Of a stretch of DNA of 62,816 nt, positions 46,327-55,467 are shown one piece after another. Position 1 is the first letter of the stretch. Each line of letters starts with the position of its first letter. Origin of the DNA: Methylobacterium variabile. GTDB lineage: Bacteria > Pseudomonadota > Alphaproteobacteria > Rhizobiales > Beijerinckiaceae. The translations under genes and the position numbers were made by a program. The stretch lies in NCBI RefSeq assembly GCF_001043975.1, contig NZ_LABY01000020.1, positions 1 to 62,816 of the forward strand, in the 5' to 3' direction. The notes beneath the pieces were generated by a model that did not search any database, was not told the origin of the DNA, and was given only the letters and a program-made list of their open reading frames with translations.

Positions 46327-46716
46327 GTGCGCCTCGGCTACGTGATCCTGTACGTCCCGGACGTGGCGGCGAGCGTCGCGTTCCATGAGCGCGCCTTCGG
46401 GCTGGCGCCGCGCTTCGTCCACGAGAGCGGGCAGTACGCCGAGATGGAGACCGGGGGAACAGCCCTCGCCTTCGCGGAGGAGGGGTTCGTGGCGCAGACC
46501 TGCCCCGGCTTCCGCCCGAACCGCCGCGCCGAGGCGCCGGCGGGCTTCGAGATCGGCCTGATCGCCGACGACGTCCCGGCCGCCTTCGCCCGGGCCGTGG
46601 CGGCGGGCGCGGTGCCGGTGGCCGAACCGGTGACGAAGCCCTGGGGCCAGGTCGTCGCCTATGTGCGGGACGGGGACGGCGTGCTGGTGGAGCTGTGCAG
46701 CGCCATGGGCGGGTGA
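46327..46716 (+). CDS. VOC-superfamily (glyoxalase-like) protein
   Basis: 129 residues from GTG 46327, preceded by GGGGGAG. It has two betaalphabetabetabeta units: GYVILYVPDVAASVAFHERAFGL and AAGAVPVAEPVTKPWGQVVAYVRDGDGVLVELC. The Glu in LVELC is a typical metal ligand. It could act as a lyase, isomerase or binding protein; the substrate is unknown. It begins 27 bp after the SoxYZ-like gene, so co-transcription is likely. Confidence 0.82.
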   Translation: MRLGYVILYVPDVAASVAFHERAFGLAPRFVHESGQYAEMETGGTALAFAEEGFVAQTCPGFRPNRRAEAPAGFEIGLIADDVPAAFARAVAAGAVPVAEPVTKPWGQVVAYVRDGDGVLVELCSAMGG

Positions 46717-46751
46717 CGGCCCGGCCCCCCTCGCGAGCGGGGAAGCGGCGA

Positions 46752-47384
46752 TCAGGCGGATCGCCGCCGCGGCCGCAGATGCGTGCCGGCGTAGAGCGAT
46801 CCGGCCGGGCATGCGAGGCCGAATTCCGGCAGTTCCAGCACCGCCTCCGCGTCGGTGAGACGCTGCTCCTCCCAGCCACCCGCGCCGCGCCGCCAGACCG
46901 CGATCTCGATCCGCCGCTGCTCGATGATGAGCACCGCCCGGCAGGTCGCGTGCGCCCGGTAGAGCCGGGCCTTGGCCTCGATCCAGGGCAGGCCGCCGGG
47001 CAGCACCGGCTCGTCGTCGGTGCCGGACACCACCTCGGCCAGCAGGTAGGCCCGGTCGACGAAACGGCGACCGGGCACCGGGTCGTAGTCGATCACCGCC
47101 ACGTCGGGCTTCGGCCGGTAGGCGGTGCCGAAGCCCAGGGCCGCCAGCGCCGCGGATCCGAGCCCGAGTTCCAGGCCCGGGCGCTGCACCGCCTCGCGGT
47201 CCGGGTCGTGCCGCTCCAGCGCATCGTTCAGCAGGCGCTCGAGCGTGCTGGCGATCCGGTTGTGGTCGATGAGCGGCGGCGTCATCATGACGGGCGTCCC
47301 ATCGATCAGCTCCCAGCGCTCCTCGTCGGGTCGGCCCTCTTGGAAAAGCCGGAACGCCGCGGGGGACAGGCGGTCCTGCATCAT
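46752..47384 (-). CDS. Uma2-family endonuclease-like protein
   Basis: 210 residues from ATG 47384, with AGGAGGA just upstream. Uma2 (PD-(D/E)XK fold) features: RWELIDGTPVMMTPP, KPDVAVIDYDP, RAYLLAEVVSGTDD and the catalytic-like WIEAKARLYRAHATCRAVLII. Family members are common in cyanobacteria and some alphaproteobacteria; their biological roles are not well known. It follows the cyclase-family gene by 9 bp on the same strand. Confidence 0.85.
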   Translation of the reverse strand: MMQDRLSPAAFRLFQEGRPDEERWELIDGTPVMMTPPLIDHNRIASTLERLLNDALERHDPDREAVQRPGLELGLGSAALAALGFGTAYRPKPDVAVIDYDPVPGRRFVDRAYLLAEVVSGTDDEPVLPGGLPWIEAKARLYRAHATCRAVLIIEQRRIEIAVWRRGAGGWEEQRLTDAEAVLELPEFGLACPAGSLYAGTHLRPRRRSA

Positions 47385-47392
47385 TGTCCTCC

Positions 47393-48319
47393 TCACGGTC
47401 CCGTCGGCCGCATCACCCCGTCGGCATCGCGCCGCAGGGGAGCGGGCTGGAGCGGCAGCGGCGCGCCCGGCGCCGCGTCGACGCTGACGCCGTGCGGCCA
47501 GCCCGCCGGCGCGATGGCGACGTAGCGGGCGTAGCCCCCGGTGCCGCCGAGCGGCTTGGCGAAGCCGATGGCGACCAGCGCCCCGGCCTCCGGCACCTGG
47601 TCGAGGTTCGCCACACCCTCGGCCTGCGCGAAGTTGTTGTGCATCAGCCAGGCCTCGCCCTCGAGATTCGGCGTCGTGTCGGTGTCGAGGGGCTCGTGGC
47701 CGTGGAACAGGATCTTTCGTTCCAGGTGCAGGAACTTGAGCGCCGCGAGGCTCACGCCGGGAAACGGCTTCTGCCGGAAGCGCTCCGCCTCGGCCCAGCG
47801 CTTCGACCAATCGGAGCGCACCATCACCACGGCGCCCTCCGGGATGCGGCCGTGCTTCTCCTCCCAGGCCGCGATGTCGGCGACCTGGAGGTGGTAGCCC
47901 TCGTCGCGGGCGGCCTTCTGCGAGATGTCGATCACCGCGAGGGGCCGCAGGGTGTAGGTCGCCGGCAGGTCGCTGATCGTCGCGCCGCGGGGGTTCCAGT
48001 GCGCCGGCGGGTCGAGCTGGGTGCCGTACTGGTCCGTCGGCAGGTCGTAGGCGGTGGCGACGAAGCCGTGGGTCTCGTAGGTGAAGACGTCGCCCTCACG
48101 CGCGAACCCCTCCAGGGTGCGGCCAGCCCGGGCCGGCTTGAAGCGGGCGCCGGAGAACCCCGGCCAGACCGGCTGCACCGGCGCGAAGGCGTGGGTCAGA
48201 TCGATGTACTTCGCCGACCGGAGCTTCTGGTCGTAGAGCGACCAGAGCGAGAGGTCGTCCGCCGCCGCCGGGCGGGCGAGGAGCCCCGCCGCCAGCGCCA
48301 CCCCGATGAGCCGCTTCAT
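47393..48319 (-). CDS. Exported cyclase-family (kynurenine formamidase-like) protein
   Basis: 308 residues from ATG 48319. A signal peptide spans about 1-21 (LIGVALAAGLLARPAAA). The cyclase/KynB motif is TDQYGTQLDPPAHWNPRG, with the metal-binding Asp and His, and an end containing GEAWLMHNNFAQAEGVANL. KynB proper is cytoplasmic and about 210 residues; this one is longer and exported, so a different substrate is likely. It is the upstream partner of the Uma2 gene. Confidence 0.82.
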   Translation of the reverse strand: MKRLIGVALAAGLLARPAAADDLSLWSLYDQKLRSAKYIDLTHAFAPVQPVWPGFSGARFKPARAGRTLEGFAREGDVFTYETHGFVATAYDLPTDQYGTQLDPPAHWNPRGATISDLPATYTLRPLAVIDISQKAARDEGYHLQVADIAAWEEKHGRIPEGAVVMVRSDWSKRWAEAERFRQKPFPGVSLAALKFLHLERKILFHGHEPLDTDTTPNLEGEAWLMHNNFAQAEGVANLDQVPEAGALVAIGFAKPLGGTGGYARYVAIAPAGWPHGVSVDAAPGAPLPLQPAPLRRDADGVMRPTGP

Positions 48320-48381
48320 CGCGCATCCCCGCCGAACACAGGCACCCAGAGTGCCGGCCCGCGGGCGGAGCCGCAACCGCC

Positions 48382-49302
48382 TCAGCGCCGGTCGAGCACC
48401 TCCCGCACCCCGGTCCAGGCCAGACCCGGATAGCGGCCGTTGTCGAGGGGATCGAGCTTGCCCCGCCCCTCGAACATGTCGCGCAGGTACTGCATCCCCT
48501 GCCAGGCCGGAAACACCTGGCTCCGCCCGGGGGCGAGGGTGCGGGCGAGGGCGATCATCGGGGTCAGGAGGCTGGGGCCGCCGAGGCGCAGGATCCCGAA
48601 GGGCTCGCCCGTCGCCTCGCCCGCGACCTGCGCCAGGCCGCGGGCCGAGGTCACCGCGCCGGCGATGCGCAGGATCCGCGGCGCCTCCCGGTCGAGGGCG
48701 GCCCGGGCCGTGTAGGCGGCGACGTCGTCCATCGCGGTGAAGTCGAGGGGCTGGTCGGGATCGCCGAAGCACAGGACGCGCCGAAGGCCGAACTGGATCA
48801 GCGGCATCGGGCCGGTGAGCATGTCCATGAAGGCGCCGTTCAGCACCGAGGTCGCGCGGACCGGGGCCCGGTCGAGCCGGGCGTGAAACTCCCTCCGCAG
48901 ATCGAGGTTGCGGTTGCGGCCGGGTGCGGTCTGCGTGAAGTCGAGGGCGAAGTCGGAGGGGATGAAGCGCGCCACCCCGGCCGCCGCCGCGGCGTCGAGG
49001 AGCACGGTCTGGGCGTCGAGCATCGTCCCGGCGAGGCCGTTCAGCGCCGAGACCACGCAGGTGACGTCCGCGCAGGCGTCCCGCACCGTCACGGCGTGGT
49101 GGAGGTCCACCGCGACGACCTCCGCCCCCAGCCGCCGCAGCGGCTCCGTCCGGGCCGCCGGGGTGCCCGGCCGCACCACGACCCGCACCGGCGTGCCGCC
49201 GGCCGCGAGCGCCCGGACGATGCGGCCGCCGAGGCCGCCGGTGGCCCCGGCCACCAGCACCCGCGCTCCCCCTTCGCTTCCGCCGCTCGCCCGCTCGGTC
49301 AT
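48382..49302 (-). CDS. NmrA-like NAD(P)-binding protein
   Basis: 306 residues. The nucleotide site is VAGATGGLGGRIVRALA (residues 17-33), followed by VVAVDLHHAV, SALNGLAGTMLDAQ, RFIPSDFALDF (FGXD-like), then TAMDDVAAYTARA. This fits atypical SDR proteins of the NmrA/isoflavone reductase type, either sensors or reductases. Ends 63 bp before the cyclase-family gene. Confidence 0.83.
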   Translation of the reverse strand: MTERASGGSEGGARVLVAGATGGLGGRIVRALAAGGTPVRVVVRPGTPAARTEPLRRLGAEVVAVDLHHAVTVRDACADVTCVVSALNGLAGTMLDAQTVLLDAAAAAGVARFIPSDFALDFTQTAPGRNRNLDLRREFHARLDRAPVRATSVLNGAFMDMLTGPMPLIQFGLRRVLCFGDPDQPLDFTAMDDVAAYTARAALDREAPRILRIAGAVTSARGLAQVAGEATGEPFGILRLGGPSLLTPMIALARTLAPGRSQVFPAWQGMQYLRDMFEGRGKLDPLDNGRYPGLAWTGVREVLDRR

Positions 49303-49809
49303 CGTCGGCCTCCGCTTCGCCGCGCAGGGAATCGGCCGCCGCGCCTCCCGGTTCCGGGCGGGTCGGGTGCCGCCGCACCGCCGGACGCGCCGCCCCCGAC
49401 AAGACCTAACGAAACCGGACGGACAAATCTGCCCGGATCGCGCGCAGCCCCGTCGCGGTGGGTGGAAGCGGTAGGCGTCTCATACCGCCGCGCCTTCGAA
49501 CGGACCCGTTCGGAGGCGCAAGGCAAGCCCGAACGGGCGCCGGCGCTGATGCGCCGGACGCCTTCGCATCGACGTGTCGATGCGAAGGCGCGAGGGTATC
49601 ACAGCAATCTCGTGGTGGCGTCGGCGCTGCGGCGAGGACGAGGCCAGCATCACTATCGCCCCCTCGCGATCTCTCGTATTTTACCGGTCGAAGCATCGCG
49701 GCCGTCAGATCCTCCCTTTAAGGAAGGCGGTGCGGGACTCGGGCTGCCTGGTGCAACCGCCCTCACTTCTGACGAGCAGAAGTTGCATCCGCGCGGAGAC
49801 GACCCACTC
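49303..49809. other. Intergenic region with clustered palindromes, 507 bp
   Basis: Divergent gap between the NmrA-like gene and the diguanylate cyclase. It has a 32-bp palindrome at 49559-49590, dyads at 49497-49512 and 49540-49557, and ACTTCTG/CAGAAGT at 49765-49783, 27 bp before the cyclase ATG. Overlapping short frames seem to be chance. Confidence 0.5.
49559..49590. repeat. 32-bp perfect palindrome
   Basis: Arms CGCCTTCGCATCGAC and GTCGATGCGAAGGCG are exact reverse complements with GT at the centre. It is too long for a typical operator; it may be an extruding hairpin or a REP-like unit. It sits beside smaller dyads. Confidence 0.6.
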
Positions 49810-51051
49810 ATGACGCTCGATCTTCCGACGCTGTTCATCACCTCGGCGGTCATCGACCTGGTGATGAGCCTCTACTTCCTGCTCGCCTGGCTGTCGCGGA
49901 GGAGCCGTGAGATCTATCTCTGGCTCGCGGCCTCGTCGGGGATCGCGACCTTCGGCTGCCTCCTGTTCATGTCCCGGAACGCCGCGCCGGACTGGGTCGC
50001 GATCTGGCTGGCGCTGGTCTGCTTCATCCAGACCTTCGCCTTCTTCCTGGCGGCCGTCCGCATCGTCGCCCGCAGGCGGGGGCGGACCTGGACGCTGTGG
50101 ATCGGCTCCGTTGCCTGGACGATGGCCTGCCTGGTGCCCGCGCTCTACGAGGCCGAGCAGGCCCGCAACGCCGTGGCCTCGGCCATCATCGCCGGCTACT
50201 CCGTCGCCATGTGCCTGGAGTTCTTCCGGGCGGGGCGGCTCGGGCTGCGCTTCGGCCGCCTGATGGCCGGCGCGGTCCTGCTCGTCCACGCCTCGCTCTC
50301 GGTCTGGACCATCGTCTACTCGATGTTCAACCCGGTGGTCGTCGCTCCGCTGTTCGAGCCGAACCAGTGGAGCGCGCTCATGCTCCTCGTGAACCTGATC
50401 ACCTACCTCATCATGATCATCGCGGTGACGACGCTGGAGCTCGACACCGAGGCGCTGCAACAGCACCGGGCGGCGAGGACGGACTCGCTGACCGGTTTGC
50501 TGAACCGGCGCGCCTTCCTTGAGGCGGCGTCGGACCTGATCGTCCGCGACCGGGAGCCGGCCGCACTGCTGATGCTGGACATCGACCACTTCAAGGCGAT
50601 CAACGATGGGCACGGGCACGCCGCCGGCGATGCCGCGCTGCGGGCCTTCTCCGAGGAGATGACGCGCCAAGTTCGGAGCTTCGATGCGCGGACCTTCGAC
50701 GCGGCGCCGCCGCGGCACCGGACCGCGAGGGCGGCGGCCGGCCGGCTCGGCGGCGAGGAATTCGCCTGCCTGCTCCCGTGCGGCCCGGACCGGGCCCTGG
50801 CCTTCGCCGAAGCGCTCCGGGCCGCCGTGGCGCGGATGACGGTCGAGGTCGACGGCGCCGCCCTCTCGTTCACGGTCAGCGCCGGCCTCGCGGGCGCCGG
50901 CGCCGGCGCGGAGGTCGACGCGCTCCTGCGCCGGGCCGACCGGGCGCTCTACGAGGCCAAGCGCCGCGGCCGGAACCGCGTCGAGCTCGCCGGGAGCGCG
51001 GCGCTGGCGCCCGCGCGGGCCGACCGGCTTCAGTTCGCGCTCGGCCGGTAG
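49810..51051 (+). CDS. Membrane-bound diguanylate cyclase (GGDEF)
   Basis: 413 residues. About six to seven membrane segments in the first 200 residues form the sensor part. The GGDEF domain follows at about 230-390: DSLTGLLNRRAFLE, LDIDHFKAINDGHGHAAGD, active site GGEEF at 314-318. An extra stretch of about 15 residues (Ala/Arg/Pro-rich, with FDAAPPRHRTAR) sits just before GGEEF, and there is no RxxD inhibition site ahead of it. It should make cyclic di-GMP. Its stop overlaps the convergent exported gene by 22 bp. Confidence 0.9.
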   Translation: MTLDLPTLFITSAVIDLVMSLYFLLAWLSRRSREIYLWLAASSGIATFGCLLFMSRNAAPDWVAIWLALVCFIQTFAFFLAAVRIVARRRGRTWTLWIGSVAWTMACLVPALYEAEQARNAVASAIIAGYSVAMCLEFFRAGRLGLRFGRLMAGAVLLVHASLSVWTIVYSMFNPVVVAPLFEPNQWSALMLLVNLITYLIMIIAVTTLELDTEALQQHRAARTDSLTGLLNRRAFLEAASDLIVRDREPAALLMLDIDHFKAINDGHGHAAGDAALRAFSEEMTRQVRSFDARTFDAAPPRHRTARAAAGRLGGEEFACLLPCGPDRALAFAEALRAAVARMTVEVDGAALSFTVSAGLAGAGAGAEVDALLRRADRALYEAKRRGRNRVELAGSAALAPARADRLQFALGR

Positions 51052-51398
51052 CAGCGGATCTCCGCCTCGGCCTGGGCGCGGCGCAGCTCGGCCACCTTGT
51101 CGTCGAAGATCTTGGTGGAGCGGAACTCGTTGGCGCGCTGCCCGATGCCCTGGCGCATCCCTAGGATGGTCGAGGCCTGCACGTACTTGTCGTAGGGCAG
51201 GATCGCCGCGATGGCGTCGACCGAGCAGGCGCACTTCGTCAGCGCCTCGCGGGTCTGGCCGTTGGCCGCCATGCAGCCGAAGACGTAATCGGCCCGCGCC
51301 TCGGTCGGGTAGTCGTTGTCGTCGGCCCGGGCGGGGGCGAGGCCCGCCGCGATCACGAGGCCCGCGGCGAGGGCCAGCTCAGCCAGCGTTCGGTTCAT
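51030..51398 (-). CDS. Exported protein of unknown function at the end of the pqq operon
   Basis: 122 residues from ATG 51398. The signal peptide covers about 1-25 (LALAAGLVIAAGLAPARAD). The mature protein is helical with three cysteines: VFGCMAANGQ, LTKCACSVDAIA (CxC) and IRCYRPS. Cys pattern, size and charged helix FDDKVAELRRAQAEAE suggest a small disulfide-bonded periplasmic protein. It overlaps the preceding gene by 20 bp, so it is the last cistron after pqqE. No family recognised. Confidence 0.75.
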   Translation of the reverse strand: MNRTLAELALAAGLVIAAGLAPARADDNDYPTEARADYVFGCMAANGQTREALTKCACSVDAIAAILPYDKYVQASTILGMRQGIGQRANEFRSTKIFDDKVAELRRAQAEAEIRCYRPSAN

Positions 51399-52092
51399 AG
51401 GTCAGCGTTTCCTGCAGCAGAATTCCTCCGTCCGGGCTCGTGGCCCGGGCGTCGATCGAGACGATCTGGCCGGGGACCGCGGGCGCGACCACGAAGGTGT
51501 AGGTCAGGCTCTCGAAGCCGCGCAGGCGGTCCCGCACCGGGTCGTCGGCGAAGGGCCGCACCACCACGCGCCAGCCCGGCCGCTTCGCCCCGTCGGCCTC
51601 GACCTCGGCCGGGGTCACCGCGGCGGCCTCGCGCAGGGACCGGCGGATGGCGTTCTTGATGTAGCGCGGGTTGCCCTTGAGCACCTTGGCGAGGTCCTCG
51701 AGGTGGTGCTCCAGGAAGCGCACCAGCACCGGGTTGCCCGGGACGTCCTCGTAGGTCGCGGTCGGCATCCGGCGCTCGCCGGAGAACATCTCGACCCGGA
51801 GGTTGCGGGTCTCCGGGTTCGGGCCTGGCGCCACCTGCTCGCGGATGCGGTCCTCGACCGGCGGGCCGAACGGTGCGCCCGCGATGCCGCTGAAGCGGGT
51901 GTAGCGGTAGCTCAAGGTACCGCCGGCCGGGGCGTTCCCGAGCTGGTTGGTCTCGAACAGCAGAGTCGCGGCGTTGGGCGGCGCCTCTCCGGCCGGCCCG
52001 CCCTGAGGCGGCGCCGTCTGCTGCGACACGGTCTGCGCCGGGGCTGGAAGGGCAAGGGCGGCCAGGAATGCCGCCAGGACGAGGCGTCTCAC
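51379..52092 (-). CDS. Exported protein of unknown function coupled to pqqE
   Basis: 237 residues from GTG 52092, whose bases overlap the pqqE stop as GTGA. A signal peptide at about 1-19 ([15 protein letters not shown]) precedes a Pro/Gly/Gln-rich linker and a beta-rich domain ([53 protein letters not shown]). A helical insert [14 protein letters not shown] ([16 protein letters not shown]) lies in the middle. No known domain. Coupling suggests a role linked to PQQ or to quinoproteins. Confidence 0.78.
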   Translation of the reverse strand: MRRLVLAAFLAALALPAPAQTVSQQTAPPQGGPAGEAPPNAATLLFETNQLGNAPAGGTLSYRYTRFSGIAGAPFGPPVEDRIREQVAPGPNPETRNLRVEMFSGERRMPTATYEDVPGNPVLVRFLEHHLEDLAKVLKGNPRYIKNAIRRSLREAAAVTPAEVEADGAKRPGWRVVVRPFADDPVRDRLRGFESLTYTFVVAPAVPGQIVSIDARATSPDGGILLQETLTYEPNAG

Positions 52093-53240
52093 ACGGGCGC
52101 TCCCTCGGGCATGGCGACGCGGGGGGCGCCGCCGATGGTGCGGTACTGGTAGTCCGGCGCGGTCTCCAGCGCCGATTCGGCGACCGCCAGGGCCTGGACC
52201 TTGCCGTGGAGGGGCGAGAGCGAGCAGGCCGGGTCGGTGGCGGCCGGATCGCCCGCGAGCGCCAGGGCCTGGCAGCGGCAGCCGCCCCAGTCCTTCTCGC
52301 GCCGGTCGCAGGAGCGGCAGGGCTCCTTCATCCAGGCGGTCCCGCGATAGGCCTCGAAGGCCGGCGAGCGGGTCCAGATCTCCGCCAGGGAATGGTCCTG
52401 GACGTGCCAGAACGCGAGGCCGGGGATCGTCTCGGCGGCGTGGCAGGGCAGCACCTTGCCGGTGGGGGTGACGTTCATCAGCCGCCGTCCCCAGCCGCCG
52501 GCGCAGGCCTTGGGGTACTTGGCGTAGTAGTCCGGCACCACGAGGTCGATGACGAGCTGGCCTTTCAGCCGCTCGCGGGCCTCCTCGACGGTGCGGATGG
52601 AGCGATCGACGTCGGCCTTGGCCGGCATCAGGGCGGCGCGGTTGACGTAGGCCCAGCCGTAATACTGGGTGTGGGCCACCTCCAGGCGCTTGGCGCCGAG
52701 GCGGACCGCGAGGTCGATCAGCGCCGGCACCTCGGCGATGTTGCCGCGGTGGATCACGGCGTTGAGCGTCAGCGGCAGGCCCAGCGCCGTCACCCGCTCG
52801 GCGAAGGCGAACTTCTGCGGCTGCGCGTCCTTGAGGCCGCCGATGCGCTCGGCATTGGCGGCCTCCGCGGCCTGGACCGAGAGCTGCACGTGGTCGAGCC
52901 CGACGTCGTAGAGGGCGTCGAGTTTGCTGAGCGCCCCCGCCACCCCGGAGGTGATGAGGTTTGAGTAGAGGCCGAGCTCGGCGCAGGCGCGGGTGATCTC
53001 GACGATGTCCTGCCGCGCCGTCGGCTCGCCGCCCGAGAGATGGACGTGCAGCACGCCGAGCGCCGCCGCCTCGGCGAGCACCCGCCGCCAGGTCGCGGTG
53101 TCGAGCTCGGCGGAGCGACGGTCGAGCTCGAGCGGGTTCGAGCAGTACGGGCAGCGCAGCGGGCAGCGATGCGTCAGCTCGGCGAGGAGCCCGATCGGGG
53201 CCGGCAGGGCGGGGGGGCCGGCAGGCGGGACGGCGTTCAT
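52089..53240 (-). CDS. pqqE: PqqE, PqqA peptide cyclase (radical SAM)
   Basis: 383 residues. The radical SAM cluster is [13 protein letters not shown] (Cys26, Cys30, Cys33), with the GGEPTAR motif. The C-terminal SPASM-type cysteines follow ([34 protein letters not shown]). It makes the Glu-Tyr carbon-carbon crosslink in PqqA with PqqD as chaperone. Overlaps the next gene and lies 31 bp after pqqD. Confidence 0.96.
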   Translation of the reverse strand: MNAVPPAGPPALPAPIGLLAELTHRCPLRCPYCSNPLELDRRSAELDTATWRRVLAEAAALGVLHVHLSGGEPTARQDIVEITRACAELGLYSNLITSGVAGALSKLDALYDVGLDHVQLSVQAAEAANAERIGGLKDAQPQKFAFAERVTALGLPLTLNAVIHRGNIAEVPALIDLAVRLGAKRLEVAHTQYYGWAYVNRAALMPAKADVDRSIRTVEEARERLKGQLVIDLVVPDYYAKYPKACAGGWGRRLMNVTPTGKVLPCHAAETIPGLAFWHVQDHSLAEIWTRSPAFEAYRGTAWMKEPCRSCDRREKDWGGCRCQALALAGDPAATDPACSLSPLHGKVQALAVAESALETAPDYQYRTIGGAPRVAMPEGAPV

Positions 53241-53271
53241 GGGTTTCCCTCCCAGCGAGTCTCTCCCGACC

Positions 53272-53559
53272 TCACGGCGCCGGCACGGTCTCGAGCACGC
53301 GCTTGAGCAGGAGGCCGTCCAGCATGGTGATGACGTCGGGCTCGATGATGCCGCGGTCGGTCTCGTATTGCTGCGCCAGGGCGTCCGCGATTGCCCGGAT
53401 GCTGCGCGCGCCGTCGACGAGGGTCAGCACCGCGACGGCGTTCTGGTCGAGATCGAAGGTGCGCTCGGGCGCGAGCAGCACGTGAGCGTTGCGCACCGCA
53501 TCGAAGCGCATCCGCACGCCGCGGGGCAGCCGCGGCACGCTGTCGGGGGTCAGGCTCAT
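53272..53559 (-). CDS. pqqD: PqqD, PqqA peptide chaperone
   Basis: 95 residues from ATG 53559. [24 protein letters not shown] and [16 protein letters not shown] match PqqD, followed by [12 protein letters not shown]. It binds PqqA and presents it to PqqE. ATG overlaps the pqqC stop as ATGA. It is a separate gene here; in Methylorubrum extorquens the C and D parts are one protein. Confidence 0.94.
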   Translation of the reverse strand: MSLTPDSVPRLPRGVRMRFDAVRNAHVLLAPERTFDLDQNAVAVLTLVDGARSIRAIADALAQQYETDRGIIEPDVITMLDGLLLKRVLETVPAP

Positions 53560-54386
53560 GCGGCGGCGCTCCCCGTCGCGTCGGCTCCCGGGCGCAGGCC
53601 CTCGCCCGGGCGCCAGGCATCCGGCGGGATCATCCCGGGCGCCACGTAGGCGAAGTAGAGCGCGTCGAGCTGGGTCCACAGCACGCTGCACTTGAAGCGC
53701 AGCGCGTCGAGGGCTCGGGCCTGCAGCTCCGGCGTGGTGGCGTGGCGCTTCACGTAGTCGAGGGCGAAGTCCGCGTCCCGGGGCGCCTGGGTCAGGCGCT
53801 TGTCGAAGTAGGACAGGGTCTCGCGGGTGATGAAGTCGTAGTTCTTCAGCATCCCGGCGACGCGCTCCGAGATGATGGTCGGCGAGAACATCTCGGTGAG
53901 CGAGGAGGCGATGGCCTCGAGCAGCGAGCGCTCGGCCACGAAATGCACGTAGGCCTCGACCGAGAAGCGGGTCGCCGCCAGGATCCCCTTGGTCGAGAGG
54001 ACGTAGCCGCGGTCGAAGCCGACGCCCTCGGCGAGCTTGAGCCAGCGCTCGATGCCGCCGTCGCCCTCGTGGTCGCCGTCGTGGTCGACGATGCGCTGGC
54101 GCCAGATCCGGCGTAAGGACGCGTCCGGCAGCCGGGCCAGCAGCGTGGCGTCCTTCACCGGGATCATCGCCTGGTAGTAGTAGCGGTTGAGCGCCCAGGC
54201 CCGGACCTGGTTCTTGTCGAGCTTGCCGTCGTGCAGCAGGCGGTGGAACGGGTGCAGGTTGTGGTAGCGCCGCGCGCCGATGTCGCGAAGCGCCGCCTCG
54301 AGCTCGGCCGGGGAGAGCAGGCGGTCGGCGGTGTCCACCGGGGGCGGGGCGGCGCTGACGGGAATCTCGGCGAGGGAAGCGGTCAT
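53556..54386 (-). CDS. pqqC: PqqC, pyrroloquinoline-quinone synthase
   Basis: 276 residues. An all-helical haem-oxygenase-like fold: RRYHNLHPFHRLLHDGKLDK, ALNRYYYQAMIPVKDA, DHDGDHEGDGGIERWLKLAE and VYLSTKG-like YVLSTKGILAATRFSV. It performs the final eight-electron oxidation and ring closure to PQQ without metal. The C-terminus is a short Ala-rich tail, ending exactly where a D domain would begin in fused forms. Confidence 0.95.
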   Translation of the reverse strand: MTASLAEIPVSAAPPPVDTADRLLSPAELEAALRDIGARRYHNLHPFHRLLHDGKLDKNQVRAWALNRYYYQAMIPVKDATLLARLPDASLRRIWRQRIVDHDGDHEGDGGIERWLKLAEGVGFDRGYVLSTKGILAATRFSVEAYVHFVAERSLLEAIASSLTEMFSPTIISERVAGMLKNYDFITRETLSYFDKRLTQAPRDADFALDYVKRHATTPELQARALDALRFKCSVLWTQLDALYFAYVAPGMIPPDAWRPGEGLRPGADATGSAAA

Positions 54387-54517
54387 GGCGTCGGGCGTCC
54401 TGGCGTGTCCGGTTTCTTCGTTGTCGGCGGTCCCGTGACCGGGAGATTGATCCGCCGTGAGGGACGGTCAAGGGCGACCAAAGTGCCCGTGGACGGCGCC
54501 GGCCGGCGCGCACCCGC

Positions 54518-55417
54518 TCACAGGCTCAGGGCCAGCCCGTCATGCGCGACCGTCCAGCCCGCCGCCTCGACGCCCCGGCGCTCCTCCGACCCCTCGACCA
54601 GCACCGGATTGGTGTTGTTGATGTGCACGAACACCCGCCGCCCGACCGGCACGTCGGCGAGGGCCGCCACCGAGCCGTTCTCGCCGGTCATCGGCACGTG
54701 GCCCATGCGCCAGCCGGTCTTGGTGCCGACCCCGGCCCGGATCATGTCGTCGTCGGCGAGCACGGTGCCGTCGAACAGGAGCGCGTCGACCCCGGCGATC
54801 CGGTGCTTCAGGCCCTCGGTGACGCGGGCGCAGCCCGGCACGTAGGCGAGGCGCTTCGCTCCCGCCTCAATCATCGCCCCCACCGTGCTCTCGGTCTCGG
54901 CGCCGATCTCCGGCGTGCCGTCCTCGAGCCAGAGCGGCACCTTGCCGGGGACTGGAAACAGGGTGACGGCGAGGCCCGGCACCGGCGAGAAGGGCTCGTT
55001 GAGCGCGATCTCCGTCCGCTCCACCACGCCGGGGGCCAGCACGTCGAAGACGCGGTTTTGCGCGATCGAGTCGAGGATGCCGCGTGTCGCGTGAAGGCGG
55101 AAGGGCTGGCCCTCGCGCAGGGTGAGCAGGCCGGCCACGTGGTCGACGTCGCCGTTGGTGAGCAGCACCGCCCGGATCGGCGAGTGCCGCAGGCCTTCCC
55201 GCGGGTGCAGGGCGGGCGTCTCGCTCAGCTGCTGGCGGATGTCCGGCGAGGCGTTCACCAGGAGCCAGCCGTCGCCGTCGGCGGAGACGGCCAGGCTCGA
55301 CTGGGTGCGGGGCAGGACCCGGCGGTCGCCTGCCCGGGCCATGGCGCAGATCGGGCAGCGGCAGTTCCACTGCGGCACGCCCCCGCCCGCCCCGGACCCC
55401 AGAACGATGGCCTGCAT
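54518..55417 (-). CDS. pqqB: PqqB, metallo-beta-lactamase-fold PQQ biosynthesis protein
   Basis: 299 residues from ATG 55417. It opens AIVLGSGAGGGVPQWNCRCP, followed by RTQSSLAVSADGDGWLLVNASPD and LLTNGDVDHVAGLL, where the usual HxHxDH is altered to NGDVDH, as in PqqB. Late motif VFVHINNTNPVL. It probably hydroxylates the crosslinked Glu-Tyr intermediate. It is 50 bp from pqqA copy 1 and 131 bp from pqqC. Confidence 0.95.
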   Translation of the reverse strand: MQAIVLGSGAGGGVPQWNCRCPICAMARAGDRRVLPRTQSSLAVSADGDGWLLVNASPDIRQQLSETPALHPREGLRHSPIRAVLLTNGDVDHVAGLLTLREGQPFRLHATRGILDSIAQNRVFDVLAPGVVERTEIALNEPFSPVPGLAVTLFPVPGKVPLWLEDGTPEIGAETESTVGAMIEAGAKRLAYVPGCARVTEGLKHRIAGVDALLFDGTVLADDDMIRAGVGTKTGWRMGHVPMTGENGSVAALADVPVGRRVFVHINNTNPVLVEGSEERRGVEAAGWTVAHDGLALSL

Positions 55418-55467
55418 GTCCGTCCCGGTGCGGCTCTCTGCGAGTGAGGGGCGTGCGGCCGGATCCT

